Below, in pieces: positions 31,885 through 43,000 of a DNA stretch of 64,000 nt. The stretch covers positions 20,047,230 to 20,111,229 of the forward strand of contig NC_088677.1 of the NCBI RefSeq assembly GCF_950023065.1, given 5' to 3'. This DNA comes from Planococcus citri (lineage: Eukaryota; Arthropoda; Insecta; Hemiptera; Pseudococcidae). How positions within the stretch are numbered: position 1 is the stretch's first letter; every line of letters begins with the position of its first letter. The position numbers and the translations under genes were made by a program. A model generated the notes under the pieces. It did not search any database. It was not told where the DNA came from and was given only the letters and a program-made list of their open reading frames with translations.

Positions 31885-33965
31885 TTTAATGATTCGTTGA
31901 CAAAAAAAGTGTTTAAGCAAAAGAAAATTTCAAAGCAGCACAAAAGCAGTATTTCTGGCACGACTTTTCACAATTTTATCGATCTGGAAAAGACTAGGGC
32001 TCAATCTCTGGTATGATTTTAGAGTCGAAATATTTCAATTTTCAGAGAGTACCAAAAAAAGGGGAGAACGAATTTATAATTCTAAAAGAATAGAATAAAA
32101 TGGAAAATTTGAAAATTTGACTGAAGAAATGAATTTTTTGATAGTGTTGGAAAAAAACAACATACTTTTTACGACATAGTAACACTTTTTGACAATTTTG
32201 CCATTATAAAAAGGACTTTTCATTTGGCAATCGTGGTGAAAACAGAACTTTCTAGAGACAATCAATAGGTACCTACTTCATGGATAACACTTCTTGGGAT
32301 TACAAATGTTGCCCAAAAAACGGGACATTTTTCAGCAATTTTGATTAAGGAAACAAAAGTTTTTAGCGATTTTGGCAGAACAGTGGACTTTTTTTTGACA
32401 ATGAGGAAAAACAGATTTTTGACAGTTTAGTCAGAAAAATAAACAGGACATTTTAAAACAATTTTGGATAAAAAGAGAATTCTTGACAATTTTTTTTTTC
32501 AAAACGGAGCATTTTCAGGGGGGGGGGATTTGATTCAAAACATGGCTTTTGCAATTAATTGAGGAAATAGGATCTCTTATTTGCAATTGTGTACCAAAAA
32601 AACAGTTCATGAAATTATTTTGATGGAAATAGCACTCTCAGAAATTTAAATCAGAATGTTGGCAATTTTGGCAAAAATAAGAATTTCTGGCTCGGCAATT
32701 TTGACGAAAAAACTACAATTTTTTCCAAAACAGTGGACGAAGACTTACTCGTAGTTTGGGAATTTAGGCAAGAAGTAAGATTTTTTTAAAAAATTAGTCG
32801 GAAAATAAGATTTTATAGCAATTTTGGCGAAAAAATGGGACTTTATTACTTGGCAATTTTGAAAAAAGTAGATAGCAACCGCAAAAATCCATAATTTTCA
32901 AATGTTTTGTTCAACAAAGGGCAGGAATATTACAACAGCAAGTTCAGTACAGAATGGAATTTTTCACTATTTTTTGACAACTTTGGCAAAAGAAGAGGCT
33001 TTTAGACAATTTTCGTCAAAATTCTCTTTCCTCTTTTGTAAATTTGAGCTAAAGTGGGATGTTTTGCAATTGAGTAAATAATAGGGTTTTTTATGTAGGT
33101 ACATATTAGCAAATTAAGCGAACAAAAAAAAACAGGCGTTTTCAAGACCATGTTGGCCAAAAAAAAAGGACTTTCTGATAATTTTGAAAATGAAAATACT
33201 TTTTAGATAGTCAAGGCTTGAAGTATAGTAAATACCCTCCTCTTGGACGTTTTGGCAAAAATTCATATTTTTTGGCAAGTTCACTGAAAAAAAAACTTTT
33301 TAACGAAAACGAGTCTCTCTGAAATTTTTATAACAAGGAAAAAACCGGATTTAGTTTATAATTTTGGCAAAAATCAGGATTTTCAGTATGTAATTTATTC
33401 AGAAACTATCATCTTTTTTGGCAACTTGAGCAAAAAAGGACCCTTTCTGGCAAGTACACTTGTTTGGTAATTCAGAGAGAAATTATTTGCTGTGGATGCG
33501 GAAAAAATCATAATTTTTGGAAGTTTTGGGCAAAGAGCAGGAATTTTACAGCAACTTTAGAACAAAGTGATTTTTTTAGATTTTTTAACAATATGTTGGC
33601 AAAAAATCAGCACTTTTTTGGAAATGGACCAAAACCAGATTTTTATATTTGAGTAAGAAAATAGGCTCTATTATTGACAATTTTTGCAATGAAATGACTT
33701 TTTTGACAATTTTGAAAAAAAAACGGACTCTTCAAACAGCTGAGGATTTTGGATGCTTTGAAAAAATTGGATGCTTTGAAAAAAGAGCAAAAGAACATTT
33801 AACATGTTTTGGTGAAAAATTTCAATCTTTCAGTAAGTTTGAAAAAAAAAAGTCTTTAGACATTACATTACAAAGTCAGAAAAAGAATCTTTCATTGGGA
33901 ATTTGGGCAAAAAAGCTTCAATGCAATTTTATTAAAGAAAGGCATTTTTGATAATTTAAAAAAAA
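31885..33965 (+). repeat. minisatellite block
   Basis: About 2 kb of the degenerate 'gcaattttggcaaaaa/gggactttttgac' units, + orientation, with a G9-10 run near 32518. A 15-bp direct duplication (ggatgctttgaaaaa) lies at 33750-33781. Confidence 0.65.
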
Positions 33966-34047
33966 TCAGTTCATGTTCAACTGCCGTCGTGACAACATCT
34001 CAATTATACAACTTATGCGATTGGAGATGATGCCTAAAAATGCTTTT

Positions 34048-34737
34048 CAAGAAAAATCGTTTTGAACCTCTCTTGGATGCAAATATCGATGGTCAACAAA
34101 CCACCTAAAATTCCACCAATCGTTCTATACGAATAGGTACAGCAACTCCCAATTACCTCTCTGTAGTTAAAGAAATCAACAAAGTAGTTAAAAAGCCATA
34201 CAACTACACCAAAATTCTTGGGAAATCACTAGAAGTTCTTCTCACTGACATCGATGACTTTAGAAATCTCACAAAGATTTACGACAACAACAAAACAAAA
34301 TACCACACATACCTTTTACCTAAAGATCGCGAAGAAAGAATCTCTGTTGTTATCAAGCACATTCCTATATCTATTACTGAAGATGAACTCTTGACTGAAC
34401 TTAGGAAAGACCTGCCTGTTATCAAAATCTCTAGACTGTATAAAAGGAATCTCCCAATTCCAGTCTGTTCAATGCTCGTCAAAAATAATGAAATTGGAAA
34501 GAAAGTCTTTGATATCCGTCATGTTTTTCATGCAAAAGTTCAAATTGAGGAATGAGGCAGATCAAAGAAAATCATCCAGTGTGCCAGCGATATCAACGCT
34601 ATGGTCATTCTAAAAATTTCTGTCGACTGAATGCTCGCTCATTGTGTTAAATGCGCCGGCAAACATCTAACCTCTGAATGTCAAACCAAAGAAAACCCTA
34701 AATGTGTCAACTGCGGAGGATCACACACTGCCAATTA
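34048..34737 (+). pseudogene. non-LTR retrotransposon ORF1 (gag-like) remnant with CCHC knuckles
   Basis: A frame broken by an early stop carries NRFEPLLDANIDGQ and, further on, a long stretch (YHTYLLPKDREERISVVIKH, then IPISITEDELLTELRKDLPV). This resembles the PRE_C2HC domain of Jockey/CR1-type gag proteins. After a TGA and a frameshift come three zinc knuckles: CQRYQRYGHSKNFC (second Cys changed to Tyr), CVKCAGKHLTSEC and CVNCGGSHTAN. The last is cut off by the MITE that starts at 34738. No reverse transcriptase follows. Confidence 0.8.
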
Positions 34738-35029
34738 AGCTGCGTCCTGACGGTCAAATATATTGGACCTTGTGGACACACTGATTACTCATCAAATAAA
34801 TTTGAAGTGATTTGAAAACCAATTAACTTCATTTGATGATTTTCAAGTCCATTCTGAAAATCATGCAATATTTCCATCAAATGAGTCGAATTGCGTCAGC
34901 GTGGAACATTATCACTTGATGTCCTGTCATTCAGAGATTTGAATGTGTGGACGGTCTGACAGGCGTTCAAATCATCAAATACTGACAAATCAAGATTTGT
35001 CAAATATATTAGACTGTCTGGATGCAGCT
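34738..35029. mobile_element. 292-bp MITE with TTA duplication (PIF/Harbinger-like)
   Basis: The ends are inverted: AGCTGCGTCCTGACGGTC on the left, and GACTGTCTGGATGCAGCT on the right (three mismatches). TTA lies at both edges (34735-34737 and 35030-35032). Three-base TWA duplication is typical of PIF/Harbinger, and on that basis the family is proposed. It interrupts the gag remnant, so it is the younger insertion. Confidence 0.75.
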
Positions 35030-35497
35030 TTACAGAGGGCAGGAATCGTTAATACTATTCGAGTGTTTCACTACATGATCTCTTCAGTAATTTAGATAAA
35101 AACCATCGTTTTTCTTGGCAAATTTGGCCAAGAACTAAATGTCAAGAAGAGATGGAGGAGCAAATTTTAAAATTTTCAGGACTTAGGGTGTCCAACAAAA
35201 CTCTTAGAAAAAAAATCATGACCTAATTTTCACATTTTTACTGCATGAAAATACCTTCTCCCCTCCAAAAAAATTGATTAACTTGAAACTGCAAAAAAAA
35301 AAATTCAAAGTAGGCAAGTAGATATTTCAGTTTTTTATTTTTCTGATTTTTTGAACAAATTCTCAATTTTTTGATTTTTTTTTCGAATTTATGGGCTTTC
35401 AAAAAATTTTTGAAGTGTGTTTCGAGCAAAATTCATGACTTTCATAATCCGACCGTTATTCACCTGGAGACGAGATAAAGAAGCTATTTTGCCTTTT

Positions 35498-36433
35498 CAG
35501 GGTGTCTAATAAAATTTCAAAATGAAAAAAAAGTACTTAAAAAGGACTTTCAGCATGTCATTTTTCGATCACTTGTGGAACTTTTTGAGGAGGGGGGGGG
35601 GTCAAAATTTTTTTCCAGGTAGGAGGTTCAAAATTTTCATTCAAGTTTTTAGCCAAGGGAATTTTAGCAGGACTTTTAACAGGGCAGTTTTTGAACACTT
35701 AGGATTTTTTAAGAGGGGGAGGAGATATAAAAAATTATGTTATCTCATGTGATGAGTTACTTAGTGGTTAGTAGATAGATATATTATTTTGCTTCAATAT
35801 TTTGAAATTTAAATGATTTTTTTTTTTTTTGAAAAATTGAAAATGAAAAAAGAAAAGCTAACGGGCCCGAGTGAAGCGAGGGCAAAAGCTTTAGCAATCC
35901 AGTATTTTGAGAGGTATGAAAATGATGTTTTTCGTGTAATAAATTACCTATGTTTTGCTACTAAATCTCAAAATTTAAATGATAATTCAACACCCCAATT
36001 CAAAAAAAAAAAAAAATTCAAACTTGAAAAAGAAAAGCAAACAAACCCGAGTGAAGCAAGGCAAAAATTTTTCAAAATTTCATGTTTTGCTGAGAAGTAA
36101 AAAAAATTTGCAAGGAAGGAGGAGTTTATTTTTCTGATTCAAGCTTGGAACATTTCTTGAATTTGAACAATAAGTCACTTATGTGGAAAAGGAAGAGCAA
36201 ACATCCCGAGCGAAGCGAGGGCAGAAGCTCACAAAAATGTGTGATTCAAGTACTAAAAAAGTTGACAAATGAGCCCTTTTCAAGTTCAAAATTCCGGAAA
36301 AAAGGGGGAAAATTGAAAATTTGAAAAAGTCATTTAGAAAAAAAAGGACACTAAAAGGACAAAAAGGTGTCATAGGCAAAAAAAAAGATTATTGTAGGAT
36401 AAAATAGGATAAATAGGAGTGTTAGACACCCTG
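35498..36433. mobile_element. TIR element, 5-bp duplication CTTTT, with GAAGCGAG tandem motif
   Basis: The ends are CAGGGTGTCTAATA and TGTTAGACACCCTG, with CTTTT on each side (35493-35497 and 36434-36438). Inside are three copies, about 160-180 bp apart, of a unit with core CCCGAGCGAAGCGAGGGC (35866, 36046, 36205; the first two slightly changed) followed by aaaagctt. A further 'agggtgtccaaca' at about 35186 may be the end of an older, overlapping copy. It is non-coding. Same family as 40252-41253. Confidence 0.75.
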
Positions 36434-36460
36434 CTTTTACAAAACATGAATTGCACATTT

Positions 36461-37300
36461 CGTCACCTTAAAGGCAACGGTGTGTATGTCCAGAAAAGCA
36501 CTTTTTGAGTTAGAGCAATTTTAAACTTTGAATGGTGATTATTGAGTCATAAGGTAATATCAAGCGATGAAATTTTGAACTTTTGTAGCTGAACTAACTC
36601 AGAGCAATATGTGTGGACCATTTTTGAGAAAAACTATGTTTACTGTGCAGTAAATTAATTTTTATTTATGAAAGATGGACATACTTGTAAATGACCACAC
36701 AACATCATGGACATACTCATATTATTTTGAGTACCTATGTCCATGATGTGAAGAGGTAATTAACGAGAGTACGTATGTCCATATTTCATAAATGAAAATT
36801 AATCAACTGTGCAATAAACCAGTGCCTATTTTAACGAGTAGTTCCACACATATTTGTGTAGTTCCAAAAAATCAATGTGCAGTGGGAAAAAAATTGTGTA
36901 GTTCCAAATTTAAAAAAAAAAATCACTAGGTAGGTAATGATGAACAACGACTATCAACTGAACGCAAAAAAACTAATTTAGAACGAATGTAATGTCAGTC
37001 TGAAAGGTGTACCAACTGTAAAAACTACACAATTTTGCCTACTTATACGTACCTACCTAATACAAAAAAACTTGATGTTGAATAACTTCATCAAACAAAA
37101 TGGACATACTCGCTTCTTGCAAATAAGCTGGACATACTCCAACCAAAAAATGATTTTTATTCAATTTTTGATAATTTTCCTGTCTAATTAAGAATATCGA
37201 TGTGACATCGCTGGGTTGGTCTCAGTCTCAGCTTTCCAGTGATACCAAAACCTCAAAATCAAAAATTCTGGACATACATGCCGTTGCCATTAAGGTGACG
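36461..37300. mobile_element. 840-bp TIR element with ATTT duplication
   Basis: The ends are inverted: CGTCACCTTAAAGGCAACGG on the left, and CCGTTGCCATTAAGGTGACG on the right. The arms go on to 'tgtatgtccag' / 'ctggacataca'. ATTT flanks both sides (36457-36460 and 37301-37304). The interior repeats the word GGACATACT many times. It also has an inner inverted pair around 36625-36675 and 36775-36830 (aattttcattta/taaatgaaaatt and neighbours). No transposase. Confidence 0.8.
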
Positions 37301-37309
37301 ATTTTTAAA

Positions 37310-37420
37310 AACTTCGGCTCTCGCTTCGCTTTAGCCATATTCAAAAAATGAACTTATTTCGAAAGCTTTTGCCTTCCCTTCGTTCAAACCTGTTGGCTTT
37401 TTTCAAGCTTGGAATTTCTA
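37310..37420 (-). repeat. reverse-oriented copy of the GAAGCGAG repeat
   Basis: 'cttcggctctcgcttcgctttagcc' and 'gaaagcttttgccttcccttcgttcaaacctgttggc' are the reverse complement of the motif unit seen in the elements at 35498-36433 and 40252-41253. No TIRs are visible around it, so it is a fragment. Confidence 0.55.
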
Positions 37421-37739
37421 AAAAAATCGTCATTCAAATTCTAAAATTTTGAAACCGAAAAAATCAAACTCTTCGCATAAAAATCATTGTGTTTTTGCCT
37501 ATCAAAATTCAAATATTTGTAGGATTTTACCTTGGTTATGTTCGGGCTAATTTGTTTCTCTATTATAAAATGAAAAATTCCACGTTTGAGGCTTCTAAAA
37601 AATTCAAACAGGGAAATGGAAAATTTTTCATAAGTCGAAATAGTACGATATAATGTCAACTAACAAAATTATTTTCTCATTTTTCGTTTTATTCTGCAGA
37701 GTTTTTTTTTCGCGTATCAATCGGCAAATTTTCACTTCA

Positions 37740-39347
37740 GTTGACCCCCCCCCCTTCCCTCCAACAAACAAAACCTTCACTTTCGCCCTCCTTGAGTTTG
37801 GCAAAAAAAAAAAAAAACTATGAAAACAATTTTAGTGGCTCTACTTAGTTAGCTAGCTAGCTATCGCCTCAAGATATACTCAAAGAAGCGATATTTTAGT
37901 ACATACTTATTTACAATTACGTATTCTCAACATTTTACACCCGTGTAGTAAAACCGTATTTGTATATGTCATGTTTACAGGTCATTTGAATGAAAATCCA
38001 CATCGGTATAGTCTTCGGGCGCAAGCGCTACTGAATTTGAAAATTTCTAATCCTTCGAGCCAGCAAGCTTCGGGCTCACCTTGGATATCGTCGTTATCGT
38101 CTGCTCAACCTACACCTACGCTCACACAACACACCGCGTAGTAGTAATCGTGCGAGTATTACCTAAATCATGGCCTGCAATAGTGGTCGTCGTCGTACGA
38201 GTAGCCTAATACATACCTATTAGGCACCTCTACACGCCCCATCGCTATCAGTCTACACCTAACCTATACCTATCCATCTAGAAGAGCTACATATAAGAGA
38301 GGCGCTAGGCGCTACCTACCTAAGTAGGTACCTATACAGCAGATACGCTACGGTGCACGTATAATACGTATAGTATCGTTTAAAACGGCCGATTGGCGAT
38401 TTAAATGCGAGCGGTCGAAAGTAAACCTTGTTATTCTATCGTCGGTGTTGGTGCAGTAACTCGATTGTCGACAAAAATTCAATTTCGCTCGCACAAAACG
38501 TGAACATGCGCGAAGAAAAACCGATACCCGATGGCGGCTTATTTCGAAGCCAATAAAAGGCATTTTTCGCCTCAGCAGTCGATGGGATCGCAAGAACATC
38601 ATCGTCAATAAGTTCAACTATCGATACAATACCTCGTTCGATTCGATGGTATGATTTCGTTTCGATAGGTTCGAGAGAGAGAGAACAATATGTTTCCACA
38701 TCGTGATGAAGCCAACGTATTTGTCGCAAATTTGCGCCATTCCAGCGAGCAATAAAATTCGTTCATTCGTCGAAGCTTCGTCGAGTATATCACCAAAAGT
38801 GCGGCAATCTCGTTCAAAGTAGTCCCCTTTGACGCGAATATTTAAACTGTCTGCTCTGGTTGCACTCCTACTAACTAAATTACTACTTACTCCCTCGTCG
38901 ACTTTCTTATTCATTTATTCATTCGTTCATTTCCTCACCCACTTACTTACCTAATTACTTAATTACTTATTTTACTTATTTACTTACTTTCCTTTTTGCT
39001 CACCTATTTCTTTATTTATTCACTTACTCACTCATCGCCCCACCCCCTTACGTGTCTACTTATTCGTCTATCTGTCAATGCCCCTGGTGACTCGCCTCTT
39101 TCTATTTACCAACACTCCACAGATGCTAATCGTATCGGTTTGATTGCCTTGGCCTTCGATTACGACCGAGTCTCGACGACGGTAGATCTCCTGAAGAAGA
39201 CTGCAGCGATCAACTGCAGACAGCAGCCCACCGTCCAAATCTGAAGTAGTGGAATCAAACCCCCTAACACGAGAGCAGCGATTGCGATGGTGATGAACAA
39301 ACGTCTTTACACCAAATGGAAAACTCAATCGCTAGGCAAATAATGAA
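37740..39347 (+). other. receptor 5' flank / long 5' UTR, with a candidate exon start at 37981
   Basis: Unique, higher-GC sequence after the last repeats. An acceptor (gtcatgtttacag, ending 37980) opens a 52-codon frame (HLNENPHRYSLRAQALLNLK and onward) that stops at TAG 38139-38141. The sequence then runs without repeats to the receptor ATG at 39348. Either this is one long 5' UTR exon of the receptor, or the last coding exon of another + strand gene followed by the receptor promoter. Sequence alone does not decide it. Confidence 0.35.
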
Positions 39348-39390
39348 ATGGAGGAGACGTATGGATCGGCCATCAAAAATTACTCGATAG
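39316..39390 (+). promoter_or_regulatory. upstream ORF overlapping the receptor start codon
   Basis: An ATG at 39316 opens a 24-codon frame ([20 protein letters not shown] and four more) that stops at TAG 39388-39390, 43 bp past the receptor ATG and in a different frame. Overlapping upstream ORFs generally lower translation of the main frame. Whether it lies in the mature mRNA depends on the unmapped transcription start. Confidence 0.5.
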
Positions 39391-40019
39391 TATCGTACTC
39401 GATTTCCGATCCATTGGACCAGCAGCCGCACCAACAGCACTACCAGTTCGGCAACACAAACGTCTTGAATTCATCTTGGCCAGCAACGAATTCCAGCAGC
39501 AGCAGCAGCGGCGACGACTGGACCTGGATAATCAGCGCTATAATCTATGCCATCATAATGGGTTTCATAATCGTGGCGTCGATTTGCGGCAACCTATTGG
39601 TCATCGTCAGTGTGATGCGGCATCGTAAGCTGCGCGTCATCACCAATTACTTCGTGGTGTCGTTGGCGCTGGCCGATATGCTGGTGGCCATGGGCGCGAT
39701 GACTTTCAACGCCATCGTGCAGATCACCAAACGATGGATGTTCGGGTACTTCATGTGCGACGTGTGGAACTCGCTGGACGTGTACTTTTCCACCGCCTCC
39801 ATACTGCACTTGTGCTGCATCAGCGTCGACAGATACTACGCTATAGTCAAACCCTTCAAGTACCCTATCAATATGACGAAAAAAGTCGTGGCTGTGATGT
39901 TACTCAATACGTGGTTATCGCCGGCCGTCATCGCCTTCGTGCCCATATTTCGCGGCTGGTATACCACCGAAGAGCACCTCGAGCATCGGAGACAGAATCC
40001 GCAAGAATGTTCTTTCAAG
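39348..40019 (+). CDS. Octbeta2R: octopamine receptor exon 1 (N-terminus to ECL2)
   Basis: This exon encodes residues 1-224: a 57-residue Ser/Gln/Asn-rich extracellular N-terminus, TM1 to TM4, and ECL2 up to ECSFK. The donor aag|gtaaga is phase 0. It is more GC-rich than anything else in the window and has no internal intron. Confidence 0.95.
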
Positions 40020-43000
40020 GTAAGATATCAGGCCATAGCCAGCACTAGCGATATTACAAAAAGGAACAACATAGAAAATTGAAATGACTGTACTAGTTTT
40101 TCATTTTAAAGAGTTGAACTAGTTGTTTAGAACCTTTTTGAAGAAAAAACGAGTCTTTATGACAATTTTTGGGGACGAAGTGAGAAATTTGGCAATTTCT
40201 GGCTAAAACGCTAATTTTTTGCAAAATAAAGCGAGACTTCGAGCAATTTTACAGGGTGTCCACTCATTTCTGGAAATGATTTTCCCTGACTTTTCCAGGT
40301 TTTCCAGACCATTTTTTCCATTTTTCCAGACCATTTATTTTCATTTTCTATGCTTACCCCACACTTTAATTAAATAATTTGAGGGGGGGGTGTAATTTTA
40401 TTTTATAAGCTTCTCTTCGAACTGGATACAACTTTGGATATAAAAAACAGCTGAGCTTCGATTATTAACTTTTTAAATTAAAAATAAATAAATAAATAAA
40501 ACATGCATCAATTTTGACAAATTATTGATACAATATTCATATGAATGACTAATAAAATTTTTCTTCTGTTTTTTGAATTTTTGGAGGCCTGAAAATGTAA
40601 AATTTGTTTTTTTCAAAATGAGAAACAAATTGGCCCGAGCGAAGTGAGGGCTAGAACTTTTGAAAATTTTCATTTCTAGATGCCTAAAAACGAGGTTTTT
40701 TCAATGCAAAGAGTTTATTTTTTGGTTTCTTAAATTTTAATATTGGAATGATGTTTTTTTGAAAGAAGTTACTTTTTAAAAAGAAAAGAGAACAGGCTCG
40801 AACGAAAGCTTCTGAAAATTTGCATTTCGAGAGGCATAAAAACGAGGTTTTTTCATGTGAGGACAGTAGTTTTTTTTGGCTCTGAAAATTTCAGAATTTG
40901 AATATTTTTTCGAAGGAAGTTGATTTTGACAAAAGAAAACAGAACAGGCCCAAACGAGGACGAAAGCTTTTGTAAATTTATACTTCGAGAGATGCATAAA
41001 AAAACGATGTTTTTTTGTGAGGAGTTCATTTTTTGGTTTTAAAACTTGATTTTTATTATCTAGAAATGTTCATCTTGTTGCGAAAAAGAAAAGAAAACAA
41101 GCCCAAGCGAAGCGAGGGCAAAAGCTTTTGAAAATTTGTTTTTTGAGAAGTAAAAAATAATGTTTTTCAAAATTCCAGGGATTTTGCGTGAAAATTACGA
41201 AATTCCCTGACTTTTCCAGGTTTTCCAGGCTTTTCAGGCTTGTGGACACCCTGTTTTAACAGACAATCTCCGGCAAAAAAAAATTGCTTGGAAAATTTTT
41301 GCAAAAAAGGCAACTTTTAACAGTTTTCTTAATAACGAGAATTTTTTACAATTTTTGGCAAAAGCAAAACTGCCTATTTCAGCCAAAAGCAAAACTTTTT
41401 AGCATAAGTTATTGGTTTTAGCAATTTGGCAACAAGCAAAGGTGTTGGATAACTTTTTTTTTTAAAGTAAAATCTTCAGCAATTTTTCTAAAAATCGAGA
41501 ACTTTTTCAAAAAGCAATAATTTGACAATTTTAGCAAAAATTAGCAATTTCTGTTAACAAAAAAATTACATTCTTGCCAATTTTTTTCAAAAAGTGAGTT
41601 TTAAAATTTTTAGGTAAAAAATCGACTCTTTGGAAAATTTTTAACATTTTTAAGTAAAAAGTGAGATTTTTGATCGTTAAAAAGATTAAAATGTTGGAAA
41701 AAAGTAAGACTTTTTGAAATTTTTTGCAAAAAAAAAATGAACATTGGTGACATGGACACTTCAAGCAAAAAAAGAGATAACTGCTTTTGGCCAATTTCTG
41801 GGGGAAAAAAGCAAGACTTGAAAAACCTATTGGAAAAAGTTAAACTTTTTCGAACTTTTTGCGAAAAAAACGACAACTTTTGACAACTTTCTTAAGAAAC
41901 GAGAATTTTAAGGTACAATTTTTGACAAAATGCAAGACTTCGACAATTGAAGTCAAAAATACGAACTTTTTTGGAAATTTGCGGCAAAAAAACGAGGGTT
42001 TTGGGTAATTTTAAGAAGAAAATCATGAAAATCTTTGGCCATTTTGCTAAAGAGCGAGAGTTTTTTAAAAAAGCTAAAATATGTACCTGCATGATAGCAA
42101 AAATCAACCATTTTTGAAAAATTCAAATAAAAAAGCGTGCCTTTAATTTTGGGCGATTTTTAATGAGCAGCAAGACTGACAGTTTCAAAAAACAGCAGGA
42201 CTTTTAACACTTACTGGCCAAAAAAATGTTACTTTTTTGCAATCTTTGTTGAAAATGGATGCTTTTTTTACATTTTCGAAGTGAAAAACTCGACACTCCT
42301 TGGTAATTTTTGACAATTTTAGGAAATAAAGTGAGTTTTGATTGTTTGAAAAATCTAATTTAAAAAAAAAATAAAAATTTACTGTTAATTTTTGCAAGAA
42401 AAATAGAACATTTGTCACAATTTCTGACAAAAAGTAATACTGACAGTTTCAGCAAAAAATAGAATTCTTTAGCTATGATTGACAAGAACATGCTACTTCA
42501 TCGCGACATTGGTTGAAAAAGAAGACTTGCAGAATTATTGAAAATGAATGACATTTTTTGAAATTTTTCTCATGTATTGCTTATAAAACGAAAAATGTTT
42601 ACGATTTATGGCAAAAATCAGTACATTGACAATTTTACCAAAAAGCAACGGTTTTTGGGTGATTAAAAAATAAGTAGGTACATACTTTGTAACCATTTTT
42701 TCAAAAAGCAGAAAATTACATTTTTTTGCAATTTTTTTTTCGAACGGCGAGATTTTTTTTTTACATTTTCCAGTTTAGAAAAACGACACTCCTCGGTGAC
42801 TTTTAGAAATTTCAAGTGTAGAATGGCAATTTTCGACAAAAGAAAATTTGTGGGTAATTTTCAACAAGTAAGACCTCTTAAAATTTTCTTGCCAAGAATA
42901 TCAAAAAATTTTCACTTTTTATTCAAAATGCTTTTCAGCAGTGGAAAAGTCTCCCTTTTTCACTTGAAATTTTCAATAATGATTGATTTTTGTTATCATG

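Noticed and set aside
35186..36433. Alternative left boundary (35186, 'agggtgtccaacaaa') for the CAGGGTGTC element
   Set aside because: The boundary at 35498 has the better TIR match and a clean CTTTT duplication with the right end. The earlier copy is kept only as a possible older, overlapping end.
38348..38914. Overlapping minus-strand frames of 67-98 codons upstream of the receptor
   Set aside because: Four mutually overlapping frames without any recognisable motif in a CpG-containing stretch. The pattern is typical of chance open frames near promoters.
40020..40082. Read-through of receptor exon 1 to a stop at 40082
   Set aside because: The extension lacks TM5 and follows a consensus gtaaga donor at 40020. 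The next exon at 46870 continues the conserved [17 protein letters not shown] sequence in phase.
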